Assembly (NCBI RefSeq): GCF_030125375.1
Contig: NZ_JASJUU010000002.1
Location: forward strand, 115,538 to 179,537
Direction of reading: 5' to 3'
DNA length: 64,000 nucleotides
Origin: Pseudoalteromonas umbrosa
GTDB lineage: Bacteria > Pseudomonadota > Gammaproteobacteria > Enterobacterales > Alteromonadaceae
Under the pieces are notes generated by a model. It was given only the letters and a program-made list of their open reading frames with translations. It ran no database searches and was not told the origin of the DNA. Positions 53,335-63,137 of this stretch are shown piece by piece. The stretch's first letter is position 1; each line of letters starts with the position of its first letter. The position numbers and the translations under genes were made by a program.

Positions 53335-56016
53335 ATGAGTGTAAAGCGCATCGGTCAGTTTTTTAATCCCAATTCGGTTGCAGTCATCGGCGCCTCCAAT
53401 AACCCAAATAGGGCTGGCAATGTCGTCATGAAAAACTTGCTACAAGGTGGGTTTAAAGGGCCTATTATGCCAGTCACACCAAAATATACCGCTGTCAATG
53501 GTGTACTTGCCTATTCTGATATAGAGCAACTGCCCTGCACCCCAGATCTTGCCATTATATGCACCAACAAAGCCACCCTTTGCCAACTCATAAAAGCACT
53601 CGGTACACTTGGCTGCAAACACGCTATTATCGTCGCTGCTGGATTAAACAATGAAGAAAAAAATACCTTAGGACACTGTGCACAACAAGCCGAGGTCACC
53701 CTCCTTGGAAGTAACAGTTTAGGGCTCATCTTACCGCATATTGGTCTGAATGCCAGCTTTTCACACACAGTGGCAAAACCTGGTAAACTCGCTTTTTTAT
53801 CGCAATCGGCTGCAGTCTGCTCTACCATTTTAGACTGGGCAAAAAACAAGCACATTGGCTTTTCTCATTTTGTCTCTGTCGGGGATTGCCTTGATATCGA
53901 CTTCGATGAGCTACTTGATTATTTAGCACGAGACAGTAAAACATCCGCCATTTTGCTCTATATAGATAACATCAAAGACGTAAGACGCTTTATCTCTGCA
54001 GCGCGAGCTGCAGCGTTCAATAAACCAGTTATTGCAATAAAAACAGGAAGAACCATTGCAGGTGCGCGTGCAGCATACAATCACACAGGTGGTAAAACTT
54101 CAGATGACGCAGTCTACGATGCCATGTTTCAACGTGCAGGGATGTTGCGTGTAAACGATTTACGCGAGCTGTTTGCAGCCACGCAAACACTTGCACTCCA
54201 CCCCAAATTACTCAAAGTCGAACACCTTACAATTTTAACCAATGGTGGCGGTCCGGGTATTATGGCTGTTGATACCCTATTGATGCGCTCTGGCAAGCTC
54301 GCAAAGCTCAGAGAAAATACCATCGAAGCGCTTAACAACATTGTGCCTCAATCATCACAAACTGATAATCCGGTCGATATTTTTGGCGACTCATCACCTG
54401 AGCGCTACCAGAAAGCTTTAGAAGTTTTATTAAAAGCTGATGAAGTTAAAAATTTGCTGATCATACACACACCTTCTGCACTGGCACCCAGTTCAGCATA
54501 TGCCAAGATCATCGCGCAAACGCTAGAAAAACTGCCCAAAATGGCCAGGCCTTTTGTCATGACTAACTTTATGGGGGAAGAGGCTGCACGTTCCGCTAGA
54601 GATATTTGCGTACTGAGTAACATACCAACATATCGAACGCCTGAAGGGGCAGTCAGTGCTTTTATGCACCTGATCACTTACCGCCGTAATCAAAAGCACC
54701 TGACACAAACTCCTGAGTCCATCATTCAAGACGAGTTAATCGATAGTCTTGCTGCAAAACAGCAAATCAATCATTACTTACGTACAGGACATCAATATTT
54801 ATCAACCCACTCAGCGAGCCAAATCCTTAAAAGTTATGGGATTGATTGTATTCAAACCGAAGTCGCCCTCACCCCAAGTGAAGCCAAAGAGCAAGCAGAA
54901 GCCATTGGCTTTCCTGTCGCACTAAAATTACTAAGTGCCGCAATTCCGTCTAAATCAGAAGTCGGCGGCGTAGTACTCAACCTAAACGATGGAAATGAAG
55001 TGGAGCAAACCGCTTTTTCTATGCTGCTACGAATTAAAAAATCATATCCCGATGCAGAAATAGAAGGCTTTTCTCTACAAAAAATGGCATCTAGAGCGGG
55101 TACACAAGAGCTGCGCATTGCGATAAAAACAGAGCCTGATGTTGGACCTGTGATTTTACTAGGGGAAGCCGGTACAGGCTTGAACTTCTCCCAAGCTGCC
55201 GTTGCACTTCCCCCTTTAAATATGAACTTGGCTAAATACCTAATCGCAGCAGCCCATGATAAAGGCGTTTTGAAAGAGCGTGCTCTGCCAGATAAAGTCG
55301 ATAAATATCGACTGTGTGCGCTACTCACTCGGGTATCTCAAATGATCATTGAGCAGCCTGATATACATAGCCTTGAGCTCAACCCTATATTGGCAAGCTC
55401 TGGACAGTTTTTAGTGCTAGATGCACAGATAGGCTTATCACCATATCAGCCTACCGCTCATCGTAAGCGCTTAGCCATTAAGCCCTACCCTAAAGAACTG
55501 GAGCGTCAAATTACCCTCAAAAATGGTCAGCAAGTTACGTTAAGGCCGATTAAGCCTGAAGATGAGCGTCACCATCAAGAATTTGACCAGTCACTTACAA
55601 AAGAAGATAGGTATAAACGATTTTTTGGTCAGTTACCACAGTTTACCCACGACCAATTAGCTAAGATGACGCAAATTGATTATGATCGCGAAATGGCATT
55701 TATCATTAGTGAACGACATAAAAGTACATTTCGTACACTGGGTGTTTCGCGAGTATTAATGGATCCAGATAACACCCAAGCTGAGTTTTCCGTCATAGTG
55801 CGCTCGGATTCTCAAGGCCTAGGCTTGGGGAAAATACTTATGAGCGCAGCCATTGATTACTGTAAAGAGAAAGGTGTCGACACGATTGAAGGGATCACCT
55901 TGTTTGAAAACACGGGTATGATAAATTTAGCAAAACACCTAGGTTTTAATGTCAGAAGAGACTTTGAAGAAGGGGCTGCTATTATGACGATGCCGCTGCA
56001 AACTACTAATCCATAG
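53335..56016 (+). CDS. Bifunctional acyl-CoA synthetase (ADP-forming)-like / GNAT protein acetyltransferase
   Basis: The 893-residue protein matches the Pat/YfiQ (PatZ) architecture. The N half is an NDP-forming acyl-CoA synthetase pair: CoA-binding (NSVAVIGASNNPNRAGN), succinyl-CoA ligase-like (LTNGGGPGIMAVDTL), and ATP-grasp (SYGIDCIQTEVALTPSEAKEQAE). The C-terminal ~170 residues are a GNAT domain (VIVRSDSQGLGLGKILMSAAIDYC with the Q/R-x-x-G-x-G acetyl-CoA loop). Pat enzymes acetylate lysines, for example inactivating acetyl-CoA synthetase; the large domain is usually non-catalytic. AAAGGAGTAGGC precedes the ATG. The channel gene follows after 10 bp. Confidence 0.93.
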   Translation: MSVKRIGQFFNPNSVAVIGASNNPNRAGNVVMKNLLQGGFKGPIMPVTPKYTAVNGVLAYSDIEQLPCTPDLAIICTNKATLCQLIKALGTLGCKHAIIVAAGLNNEEKNTLGHCAQQAEVTLLGSNSLGLILPHIGLNASFSHTVAKPGKLAFLSQSAAVCSTILDWAKNKHIGFSHFVSVGDCLDIDFDELLDYLARDSKTSAILLYIDNIKDVRRFISAARAAAFNKPVIAIKTGRTIAGARAAYNHTGGKTSDDAVYDAMFQRAGMLRVNDLRELFAATQTLALHPKLLKVEHLTILTNGGGPGIMAVDTLLMRSGKLAKLRENTIEALNNIVPQSSQTDNPVDIFGDSSPERYQKALEVLLKADEVKNLLIIHTPSALAPSSAYAKIIAQTLEKLPKMARPFVMTNFMGEEAARSARDICVLSNIPTYRTPEGAVSAFMHLITYRRNQKHLTQTPESIIQDELIDSLAAKQQINHYLRTGHQYLSTHSASQILKSYGIDCIQTEVALTPSEAKEQAEAIGFPVALKLLSAAIPSKSEVGGVVLNLNDGNEVEQTAFSMLLRIKKSYPDAEIEGFSLQKMASRAGTQELRIAIKTEPDVGPVILLGEAGTGLNFSQAAVALPPLNMNLAKYLIAAAHDKGVLKERALPDKVDKYRLCALLTRVSQMIIEQPDIHSLELNPILASSGQFLVLDAQIGLSPYQPTAHRKRLAIKPYPKELERQITLKNGQQVTLRPIKPEDERHHQEFDQSLTKEDRYKRFFGQLPQFTHDQLAKMTQIDYDREMAFIISERHKSTFRTLGVSRVLMDPDNTQAEFSVIVRSDSQGLGLGKILMSAAIDYCKEKGVDTIEGITLFENTGMINLAKHLGFNVRRDFEEGAAIMTMPLQTTNP

Positions 56017-56026
56017 CTAAAACATT

Positions 56027-56974
56027 ATGAGCTTAACGCTAAGACAAAAAACGGCAGCCATATTAGAAGGCAGCGGCAAATACCGTAAAATAGCCCACAG
56101 CTTAGATATATTTCTAATCGCTTTAATTATTTTTAATGTTGTCGCGATTGTATTAGAGTCCGTGCCTGACTTAGCAAGTCAATATTATCGCGCCTTCTTC
56201 TATATTGAAGTGATATCCGTCGGTATTTTTTGCATCGAATATTTACTGAGATTATGGTGTTGTGTCGATAAACTCAACTTTAAAGACGATAGCAAAAGTC
56301 ATTTTGCTATTCGATTGAAGTATATCCGCTCCCCCCTTGCAGCAATTGATTTAATCGCCATTTTACCTACCTTATTGATGGTGTTTTTTACGTTCGATCT
56401 CCGGTTTTTGCGCGTCGTCAGGTTAATGCGTATTTTTAAGCTCACACGATACTCCCGAGCAATGCAGTTGCTTTTGGCAGCATTTAAGGAAGAAGCCAGC
56501 TCATTAATGGCGGCTTTTTTTATTATGTCACTCGTATTAATCGTTGCATCATGCGGCATTTATCTTATTGAGCACGATGTTCAACCTGAAAAATTTGGTT
56601 CGATCCCCGCAGCTATGTGGTGGGCAATGGCAACACTGACAACCGTAGGGTATGGAGATGTAGTACCAATTACGCCATTAGGGCGCTTTTTTGGCGGTGT
56701 AATCACACTACTCAGTATGGGCATGGTGGCCATTCCGACTGGATTATTGGCATCGAGCTTTGCCGATCAATTGCGTAAACGCCGAGATGCCTTTCATGAA
56801 GCGGTTTTACACGCCTTGGTTGATGGTAAGTTAGACGATGCTGAAGCTGAGCATCTAGAAGCGCTCAGGCTAGAATTGGGACTCAGTGCTTCCGAGGCCA
56901 ATCAGGCAATTAAGCTGATGGCCTCAGAGCGAGCACAGAGCCTTTACTGTCGTCACTGTGGCGAGAAGCTCTAG
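56027..56974 (+). CDS. Voltage-gated-type potassium channel / ion transporter
   Basis: The 315-residue protein has six TM helices. S4 is arginine-spaced (LRFLRVVRLMRIFKLTRYSRAM) and the pore carries the K+ selectivity filter TTVGYGDV. The C-terminal cytoplasmic helix ends with a CRHCGEKL pair of Cys. It is similar in plan to bacterial KvAP-like channels, so it probably conducts K+ out or in depending on voltage; regulation is unknown. The start lies 10 bp after the acetyltransferase gene with little ribosome site, so the two are probably in one operon. The stop overlaps the convergent gene's end by 4 bp. Confidence 0.93.
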   Translation: MSLTLRQKTAAILEGSGKYRKIAHSLDIFLIALIIFNVVAIVLESVPDLASQYYRAFFYIEVISVGIFCIEYLLRLWCCVDKLNFKDDSKSHFAIRLKYIRSPLAAIDLIAILPTLLMVFFTFDLRFLRVVRLMRIFKLTRYSRAMQLLLAAFKEEASSLMAAFFIMSLVLIVASCGIYLIEHDVQPEKFGSIPAAMWWAMATLTTVGYGDVVPITPLGRFFGGVITLLSMGMVAIPTGLLASSFADQLRKRRDAFHEAVLHALVDGKLDDAEAEHLEALRLELGLSASEANQAIKLMASERAQSLYCRHCGEKL

Positions 56975-59900
56975 TTTTCAAACATCTCTTGCCACGAGCT
57001 CACCATTAAATGTGTAATCATGTCACCTGGTAGCGCTGGACTAAACAAATAGCCTTGGAAGCGCTCACAGCCAAGCATACGTAAAAACTTAAGCTGATCG
57101 ATATTCTCAACTCCCTGAGCAATACAATCTTTACCCAAGCTATGAGCAAGGGATAACGTAGAATGAATAATGCTTTCATGATCCTTGTTATTACCAATGT
57201 CGGTAATAAAGCCCTCATCAATTTTTATCGTACTAACTGGGAACTGAGTCAAATACATCAAAGATGTGTACCCAGTACCAAAATCATCCATAAATACACG
57301 ACACCCTAACGCTTTCAATGCCAGCATTCGTTCTATAGATTGCGAGACATTTTTCATCATAACTGACTCAGATATCTCAAATACCAAACACCTTTCGGGT
57401 AAATGAGTTTTCTCCAGTACTGTCCTTATGCCCTCAACAAACCCACTGGAGTGTAAAAACTGTGCAGATATATTGACTGAAATATACAGATCCGGCCATG
57501 ATAAATGCCACACCTTCAGCTCAATTAAAGCTCGCTCAATCGTCTGTAAAATAACGTCGTTCCCTAACCCTGTTTTCTCAGCCGCAGACGCAAACTCTTC
57601 AGCACTGATATTAGGATCATCAGGCCATCTGAGCATCACTTCAAAACCTTCAATACTGCCTTGTGTCGCGTTTAAAATCGGTTGGTAATAGTTGCATAGT
57701 TGATCGTCATTTAAGATTGCACTTAAACGTCGTTCCACTTCTATATTACGCTTTACTTGCTGATTAATATCTTGATGATAATACTGATAGTAGCTTTGCG
57801 GATTTTTCTTTGCATGGCTCAATGCAATTTCTGCCGCTTGATTCAGCTCAAACGCATCACTGGCATCATCAGGGTAGAGTGAAATACCAACATGCACATC
57901 AATTTGCACATCTTGCTCATGAACGCGCATACCCTCTTCAAAGCGCGCAACCAAGCATTGTGCGTAACGAGTCACTGCGTCTACATCGTCAAGATGCTCC
58001 ATTAAAATGTAAAAGTCTCTCTCCTGACCTATAGCCAGGCTATCCATTTCTCTAAAACAGCATTGTAATGTTTTGGCTGCTTGACGGATCACAGCCAGCA
58101 CAAAGTCATCACCAAAGGTATCTGCTAAACGTTGCAGGCGACCGAATTTAATCGCCAAAATAGCCAAGGATTGTTGTGACTCTTCGCTTTGCTCTATGCC
58201 ATGCTGTACTCTATCCATAAATAGAACTTTATTGGGTAATTTCGTGAGAGCATCGTAGTTTGCAAGTTGATAAAGCTCTTTTTCAGTACGCTTTTGTTTA
58301 CTGATATCTGTCAAAACAATGATGTAATTTTGACCTAGAGTTGCAGTGACTTTCACTAGTACATGCCGTACCTCACCACTTGGTAAGCGTAACACTTCTT
58401 CAGCACTGTGGTGCTCACCTTCAACCAGTTTGCTCATGGCTCTCAGATAGTGTAGTCGTACATGACGCTCTAAGCCTAGACTCACACTGGTACTTGAAGT
58501 AGGGTTTGCCTCAACATCAAATGCATCTTGAAGTGCTTTGTTACACGCTAGAATACGAAAACGCTTATCAAAAATCATAACCCAATCACGGGTCTGCTCA
58601 AAAGCTTCACCAAATAATGCTGCTCGCTCTTCAAACACCCGTTCTCGCGTCAAGTTAGTGTAAGTACCAGCAACACGCATTGGTACAGCCTCCCGCCACG
58701 CCATTACCTTGCCATAATCTTTATACCAGCGCCATTGACCAACTCGGTTGCGTAAGCGGTATGTGCAATCAATATATCCTTTCGCCGTCGAAACAAACTC
58801 TAGCCACTCTATACGGAATAAAGCTCTATCCTGCGGGTGAATAAGCTCTAAATAATCATCTAAGTTTATATATTCATTTTTATAACCAAGTTCATTTAAC
58901 AGACGAGGTTGATATACGAGATTAGAGCCTGACTGCCAATCCCACACACCCGAGTTACTGCCCTCCAATGCCATTTTTAAACGTGTTTCACTATTGCGGG
59001 TATCTTTATGTGCTTCCATCAACAGTTGAGCAACTCGGTTTTTCCTGTGAACCCAAAGTGCAAATAACGCACTAGCCAATATAAGGTAACAAGCCAATGC
59101 CAGAGGCGATCGCCAAATTGGATATTTAACTCGAATGTGTAATTCTGCTGGTTCTGTATAATCACCTGTAAGTGGATCTTTAGCCCATACTTTCAAACGA
59201 TAATTACCAGGGTTTAATTTAGGGAAGACAACTCGATTACTATTACGGCTCAAAATTCTCTGTTCGCCCGACAGCTGATATTCGTAAACAATACGCTCTT
59301 GGGCGGTAAATGCCATGGCAGAAAATGACACTTCTAATCCAATATCATCGTGATTAAGTTCGATCGAAGAAAAGGTCTTTAGCCCCGCAGGTTTAAGCTC
59401 TCTCGACATCAAATCAACGTTGGTGATATTTACGCGCGTTAGCAATGGCCTATTTGGCCTATTCACTTCTGGGTCAAAAATAGTTATCCCCTGTAATGAC
59501 CCATAGGCAATGTGACCATTTTTTAATTTCGCTGAAGAGCCGCTATTAAACTCATTGCTCATCAAACCATCATTTATGGTGAAGCCCTGCAAATGAAAGT
59601 TATCAGGGTCTAAGCGCCATATACCTTGATGAGATGACATCCAAATCATCCCTTCTTTGTCTTGTTGCATTTCATACAATATAAAATTGGTAACAGACAA
59701 TGAATCAGTGGGCAGTGGCAGTGGTTTATATCCATCGGCGGTCAGGCGGACTAAACCATGCGTCGCGAAGGATAACCAAAGTACATTATTTTTATCTATA
59801 GTGTAACTTAGTAAATCTACAGCTGATTGCTTGTGGGCTTTGGGTACTTGATATATTTGAAGTAATTTTTGATTCAAATGATCGTACCTAAATAGTCTAC

Positions 59901-61425
59901 CTTCGCTATAAAAAACAGGCTGTGTCGGGTGACTGGACAAAGGCGGAAAAAAACCATAGCTTAAAAATGGATCAAATTGTGCGAAGCTCTCTCCCAATGG
60001 TTCTAGTATACCGTTGTTCATATTAAACAGATAAAAACCAGAATTACCATCAACAAAATACAGTAAACCCGGTTCAACCAATGCAGCCCCCTTTACAAAG
60101 CCAGACAGAATTTTCGAAGATTCAGGGTTCTGTGCCCTCGGTCGAGAAATTTTTTCAGTCTTGGGGTCAAATACAAACAGACCTCGATTACTTATCAGCC
60201 ACAGTTTATTTTTAAATGGAAACAGCTCAAAAATAGAGTATTCAGGTAAAAAGCTCTCCCCCATATACCCTTGTAGCAAAGGTTTAGCTTCTCTGGTATT
60301 TGGATCATATCTAGTTAGGCCATCTCTGGTAGCTGCCCATAAATAACCTTGAAACTCTACAATACCCCACACCGCACCATGAGAAAATTCACCAATCACT
60401 GAGTCATTTTGTACGTTATCAAAAATGTGGTTATCTGGTGGTAAATAAAATGCACCATCTGTGCGGGTAGCAGCCCAAACACCGCCATTATTGTCTTCGT
60501 TTAAATGAATAATACTACTGTCGGAGATTGAGAACCGACTTTGAGTCAAACGTTTATCAGGTTCAATCACGCCTGTTTTAGGGTCAAGCCTCATTAGCCC
60601 TTTATCAGTGCCGAGTAATAAATACGATTGTTGTTTTAACATATGCCAGATATTAAACTCTTCTAATATCGTCTTATAGGCTGGGGTTGCATCAAAGTTC
60701 TTCTGCAATTCACTTATGTCTAGCTGATATAAACCAAGAACAGCACCAACCAACAAAGTGGAATCGTCTAGCAACAGCAAAGATTTTGTGTTGTGTTGAA
60801 ATGGGTGTTCGGGATTATTGATATGCTTTATAGGCTTTAAACGAGCACTGGGGATATGATAGGCAAAAAGACGTTCAGTAGTAGCAATGTAAAGTATATC
60901 TTCAAATTGCAACAAGGATCTCACTAAGCTTCGATCGTTCATCCCTGGAATAGAAATCACTTCTGTGATGATGCCTGTTTCTTTATTTAGTACAGATACA
61001 TTTTTTGTTCGGCCAAGCCACAATTCATTTGGGCTTTTTTCTAGCATTTGAAAAACACTGTTCTGAATGTAGTCTTGCTCAGAAGAAGGAGCTTGAATAT
61101 ATTGGCGATATATATCAACTTCAGGATGATAGCTAAATAATCCCGCGCGACCTGAAGCTACCCAAATCTTACCCGAAGGGTCCTGATAGATTCGGTCAAT
61201 TTGCATTTTATCCAATGCTTTATTGGGGCCCATCACCTCAAGTACCTGATACCCATCATAGCGATTTAACCCACCTTCGGTAGATAACCAAAGGTACCCT
61301 TTTTTATCGAACAGTAACGTATTTACATAGCTTTGAGATAAGCCTTCAGCAGGAGAAATTCGAGACACTTGGGCATGACATAACACGCTGAAGATCAATA
61401 TGATAAAAGCGATCACATAATTCAT
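56971..61425 (-). CDS. Beta-propeller / Y_Y_Y / PAS / GGDEF / EAL protein
   Basis: The 1484-residue inner-membrane signalling protein: a signal peptide (MNYVIAFIILIFSVLCHA), about 700 residues of two-component propeller repeats (GYLWLSTEGGLNRYDG), a Y_Y_Y domain (about 700-780), a TM helix (about 790-808), two PAS-type regions, a GGDEF domain and an EAL domain. The GGDEF loop is degenerate (GQERDF near 1133). EAL motifs are FEVML at 1262-1264 (EVM for EAL), FEISE, DDFGTGY and KIDEGF, but the usual EGVE is QGVE (Gln1437). Start 61425 overlaps the upstream GNAT stop as ATGA, confirming the signal-peptide start and translational coupling. Confidence 0.92.
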   Translation of the reverse strand: MNYVIAFIILIFSVLCHAQVSRISPAEGLSQSYVNTLLFDKKGYLWLSTEGGLNRYDGYQVLEVMGPNKALDKMQIDRIYQDPSGKIWVASGRAGLFSYHPEVDIYRQYIQAPSSEQDYIQNSVFQMLEKSPNELWLGRTKNVSVLNKETGIITEVISIPGMNDRSLVRSLLQFEDILYIATTERLFAYHIPSARLKPIKHINNPEHPFQHNTKSLLLLDDSTLLVGAVLGLYQLDISELQKNFDATPAYKTILEEFNIWHMLKQQSYLLLGTDKGLMRLDPKTGVIEPDKRLTQSRFSISDSSIIHLNEDNNGGVWAATRTDGAFYLPPDNHIFDNVQNDSVIGEFSHGAVWGIVEFQGYLWAATRDGLTRYDPNTREAKPLLQGYMGESFLPEYSIFELFPFKNKLWLISNRGLFVFDPKTEKISRPRAQNPESSKILSGFVKGAALVEPGLLYFVDGNSGFYLFNMNNGILEPLGESFAQFDPFLSYGFFPPLSSHPTQPVFYSEGRLFRYDHLNQKLLQIYQVPKAHKQSAVDLLSYTIDKNNVLWLSFATHGLVRLTADGYKPLPLPTDSLSVTNFILYEMQQDKEGMIWMSSHQGIWRLDPDNFHLQGFTINDGLMSNEFNSGSSAKLKNGHIAYGSLQGITIFDPEVNRPNRPLLTRVNITNVDLMSRELKPAGLKTFSSIELNHDDIGLEVSFSAMAFTAQERIVYEYQLSGEQRILSRNSNRVVFPKLNPGNYRLKVWAKDPLTGDYTEPAELHIRVKYPIWRSPLALACYLILASALFALWVHRKNRVAQLLMEAHKDTRNSETRLKMALEGSNSGVWDWQSGSNLVYQPRLLNELGYKNEYINLDDYLELIHPQDRALFRIEWLEFVSTAKGYIDCTYRLRNRVGQWRWYKDYGKVMAWREAVPMRVAGTYTNLTRERVFEERAALFGEAFEQTRDWVMIFDKRFRILACNKALQDAFDVEANPTSSTSVSLGLERHVRLHYLRAMSKLVEGEHHSAEEVLRLPSGEVRHVLVKVTATLGQNYIIVLTDISKQKRTEKELYQLANYDALTKLPNKVLFMDRVQHGIEQSEESQQSLAILAIKFGRLQRLADTFGDDFVLAVIRQAAKTLQCCFREMDSLAIGQERDFYILMEHLDDVDAVTRYAQCLVARFEEGMRVHEQDVQIDVHVGISLYPDDASDAFELNQAAEIALSHAKKNPQSYYQYYHQDINQQVKRNIEVERRLSAILNDDQLCNYYQPILNATQGSIEGFEVMLRWPDDPNISAEEFASAAEKTGLGNDVILQTIERALIELKVWHLSWPDLYISVNISAQFLHSSGFVEGIRTVLEKTHLPERCLVFEISESVMMKNVSQSIERMLALKALGCRVFMDDFGTGYTSLMYLTQFPVSTIKIDEGFITDIGNNKDHESIIHSTLSLAHSLGKDCIAQGVENIDQLKFLRMLGCERFQGYLFSPALPGDMITHLMVSSWQEMFEN

Positions 61426-61847
61426 GCGTGTACGTTCCCTTGAAAACACATCGCGATAATTTCTCGTCCCTGTTTAGTATAACTCGCAAACATTTGCCGA
61501 AGCTTAGCCGGCAATACCTTCTCGTCTATCACAATAAAGTTAAGCTTAGAGTACAGAGGTACAACCGCTTGATATGCGAAAGTATAAACACAAGGCTCTC
61601 GCTTAATCGCAGACTGTAACAATTGCTTGGCAACCCCCTTTCCTCGATATGCTTGCTCTACAAAAACAGTTGATAAAAACGTTTCCTGTTCAATCTTTTG
61701 TAATCTGCAAGCGGCTATTATACTTGGAGCTTTGACTACCCAAATAGCATCCTGCTTAGTTGCTCTACCACGTACTCTGTTGGCCTGATAAAACTTATTT
61801 ACTAAGGGCGTTTGAATTGCAGGCAAACAAAAACAGCTCAATTGCAT
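61422..61847 (-). CDS. GNAT family N-acetyltransferase
   Basis: The 141-residue single-domain GNAT has the acetyl-CoA loop VEQAYRGKGVAKQLLQSAI (R-G-x-G-x-A) and the C-terminal VVPLYSKLNF motif typical of these enzymes. The substrate is unknown. Its ATG lies 2 bp after the DUF3283-like stop, and its stop overlaps the propeller/EAL start (ATGA). The three genes form one tightly coupled transcript. Confidence 0.86.
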   Translation of the reverse strand: MQLSCFCLPAIQTPLVNKFYQANRVRGRATKQDAIWVVKAPSIIAACRLQKIEQETFLSTVFVEQAYRGKGVAKQLLQSAIKREPCVYTFAYQAVVPLYSKLNFIVIDEKVLPAKLRQMFASYTKQGREIIAMCFQGNVHA

Positions 61848-61849
61848 AA

Positions 61850-62053
61850 CTAAACTAACATAAGTCCCAAATATTGCTCAAACTTTGCTTTTAACATATC
61901 ACGCTCAGATAATGGGCGGCTGTTAATTGCATCATATATTGCTTCTCGAGTATTCTTACCACGCTTAATTTGATACGCCCAAAATGACGCTTCATACTCT
62001 AGTTGGATTTGATATTTTTCCGCTCTGGAGAGGTTACACAGATTATAAGACAT
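61850..62053 (-). CDS. Small protein, DUF3283-like
   Basis: The 67-residue, highly charged helical protein begins MSYNLCNLSRAEKYQIQLEYEASFWAYQIKRGK and ends EQYLGLMLV. It resembles the DUF3283 family of short cytoplasmic proteins of Vibrio and Alteromonadales, which has no known function; I recall the pattern rather than a measured match. It is the first gene of the DUF3283-GNAT-propeller/EAL operon. The ribosome site is weak. Confidence 0.7.
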   Translation of the reverse strand: MSYNLCNLSRAEKYQIQLEYEASFWAYQIKRGKNTREAIYDAINSRPLSERDMLKAKFEQYLGLMLV

Positions 62054-62209
62054 CTAACTGTACAATTATTGAAAATTATAAAAACAGTGTATCATATATG
62101 TACTGAACAACGGCAGTATTGAATTACAAAGTTAATCATTACAGTGCATTCATCGAGAATTTAATAACTAAAAGCACACTGCTCATTACGGTAATTTAGG
62201 GAGAACTCT

Positions 62210-62890
62210 GTGGAGCATATCAAAATTTTATGGATACTTTTGCTATCGTACTGCTCTGTTGCTCAAGCAAAGACACTCTATTTTAATCGACCCGCAGACA
62301 CCCCTCAGGCTCGCTATGTTGTGGAGCTATTGAGCCTGGCATATAACGATATTGGCCATGATTTAGAGCTTATTGACTTTGAATTACAAAGTGCATTGGT
62401 CGCCGCTAATGAAGGCGAACTTGATGGACAACTTGGCCGTATAGCTGGTGTAACTGATAGCTACGCAAACCTGTTATATGTCGACTTTCCGCTCTATTCT
62501 TTCAATCTACAACTTCTGAGTCATTGCACCGCTTGCTCATTTGAAGATATTGAGTCCATGGTAGTACAAAGCGGTTATCTCGTCGCTTATCAGTATATGA
62601 TGGAAAACAAATATCAAGGGGAGTTGCTTGAGGTTAAAAGCAGCGCTGCTCAGCTAAATTTGCTGATGCAAAAAAAAGTACAAGGGGCACTCATTGTAGA
62701 CTTTCATTTGCGAGAGCATTTACCTTATATGGACGTTGAGTCGATCAAAATTGAAGACTTGATAACCATAGACAGTTACCATTACCTTCACCACAAACAT
62801 GCAGAGCTGATCCCAAAATTAAAAGAGACATTAGAAAAGTTAGAAAAAAAAGGGATTATCAAGGTGTTAAAAGCTAAATATCGAATTTAA
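62210..62890 (+). CDS. Periplasmic solute-binding-like protein
   Basis: The 226-residue protein has a signal peptide (MEHIKILWILLLSYCSVAQA) and a mature domain in which TLYFNRPADTPQARYVVELLSLAYNDIGHDLELIDFELQSALVAANEGELDGQLGRIAGVTD follows the outline of type 3 solute-binding proteins, although it lacks the family's strong motifs. It has no ABC transporter genes nearby, so it is another orphan, perhaps a sensor-linked binding protein. The start is a GTG with AGGGAG upstream. It is divergent from the DUF3283-like gene. The 3' end overlaps the convergent DUF1289 gene by 17 bp. Confidence 0.78.
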   Translation: MEHIKILWILLLSYCSVAQAKTLYFNRPADTPQARYVVELLSLAYNDIGHDLELIDFELQSALVAANEGELDGQLGRIAGVTDSYANLLYVDFPLYSFNLQLLSHCTACSFEDIESMVVQSGYLVAYQYMMENKYQGELLEVKSSAAQLNLLMQKKVQGALIVDFHLREHLPYMDVESIKIEDLITIDSYHYLHHKHAELIPKLKETLEKLEKKGIIKVLKAKYRI

Positions 62891-63137
62891 ACAAATCATC
62901 TTGTGCATCTTGCCCTTTAGACGTGCTGCTAACACTCTCTGCTTGCTTTTTTGCCATCACACGTTTTTTACGGCGCTGACATAGATCTATCACCTGCTTT
63001 TTTTGATGCTCTGTCATTTGATTCCAACAAAAGCGTTCCTCTCGGCTGCGAAAACAGCCCTTACAATAACCGCGATTATTCACTTCACAGATCCCCTGAC
63101 ACGGACTTGGGATTATGAATATCTCTATTTGTTCCAT
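62874..63137 (-). CDS. DUF1289 family protein (Cys-rich)
   Basis: The 87-residue protein has a compact Cys set: SPCQGICEVNNRGYCKGCFRSREERFCW. This is the DUF1289 signature, in which Cys residues are likely zinc ligands; the family's function is unknown. The C-terminal part is basic (CQRRKKRVMAKKQA). The start is taken at the ATG at 63137; a TTG four codons up is possible. Its last residues overlap the convergent solute-binding gene. Confidence 0.88.
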   Translation of the reverse strand: MEQIEIFIIPSPCQGICEVNNRGYCKGCFRSREERFCWNQMTEHQKKQVIDLCQRRKKRVMAKKQAESVSSTSKGQDAQDDLFKFDI

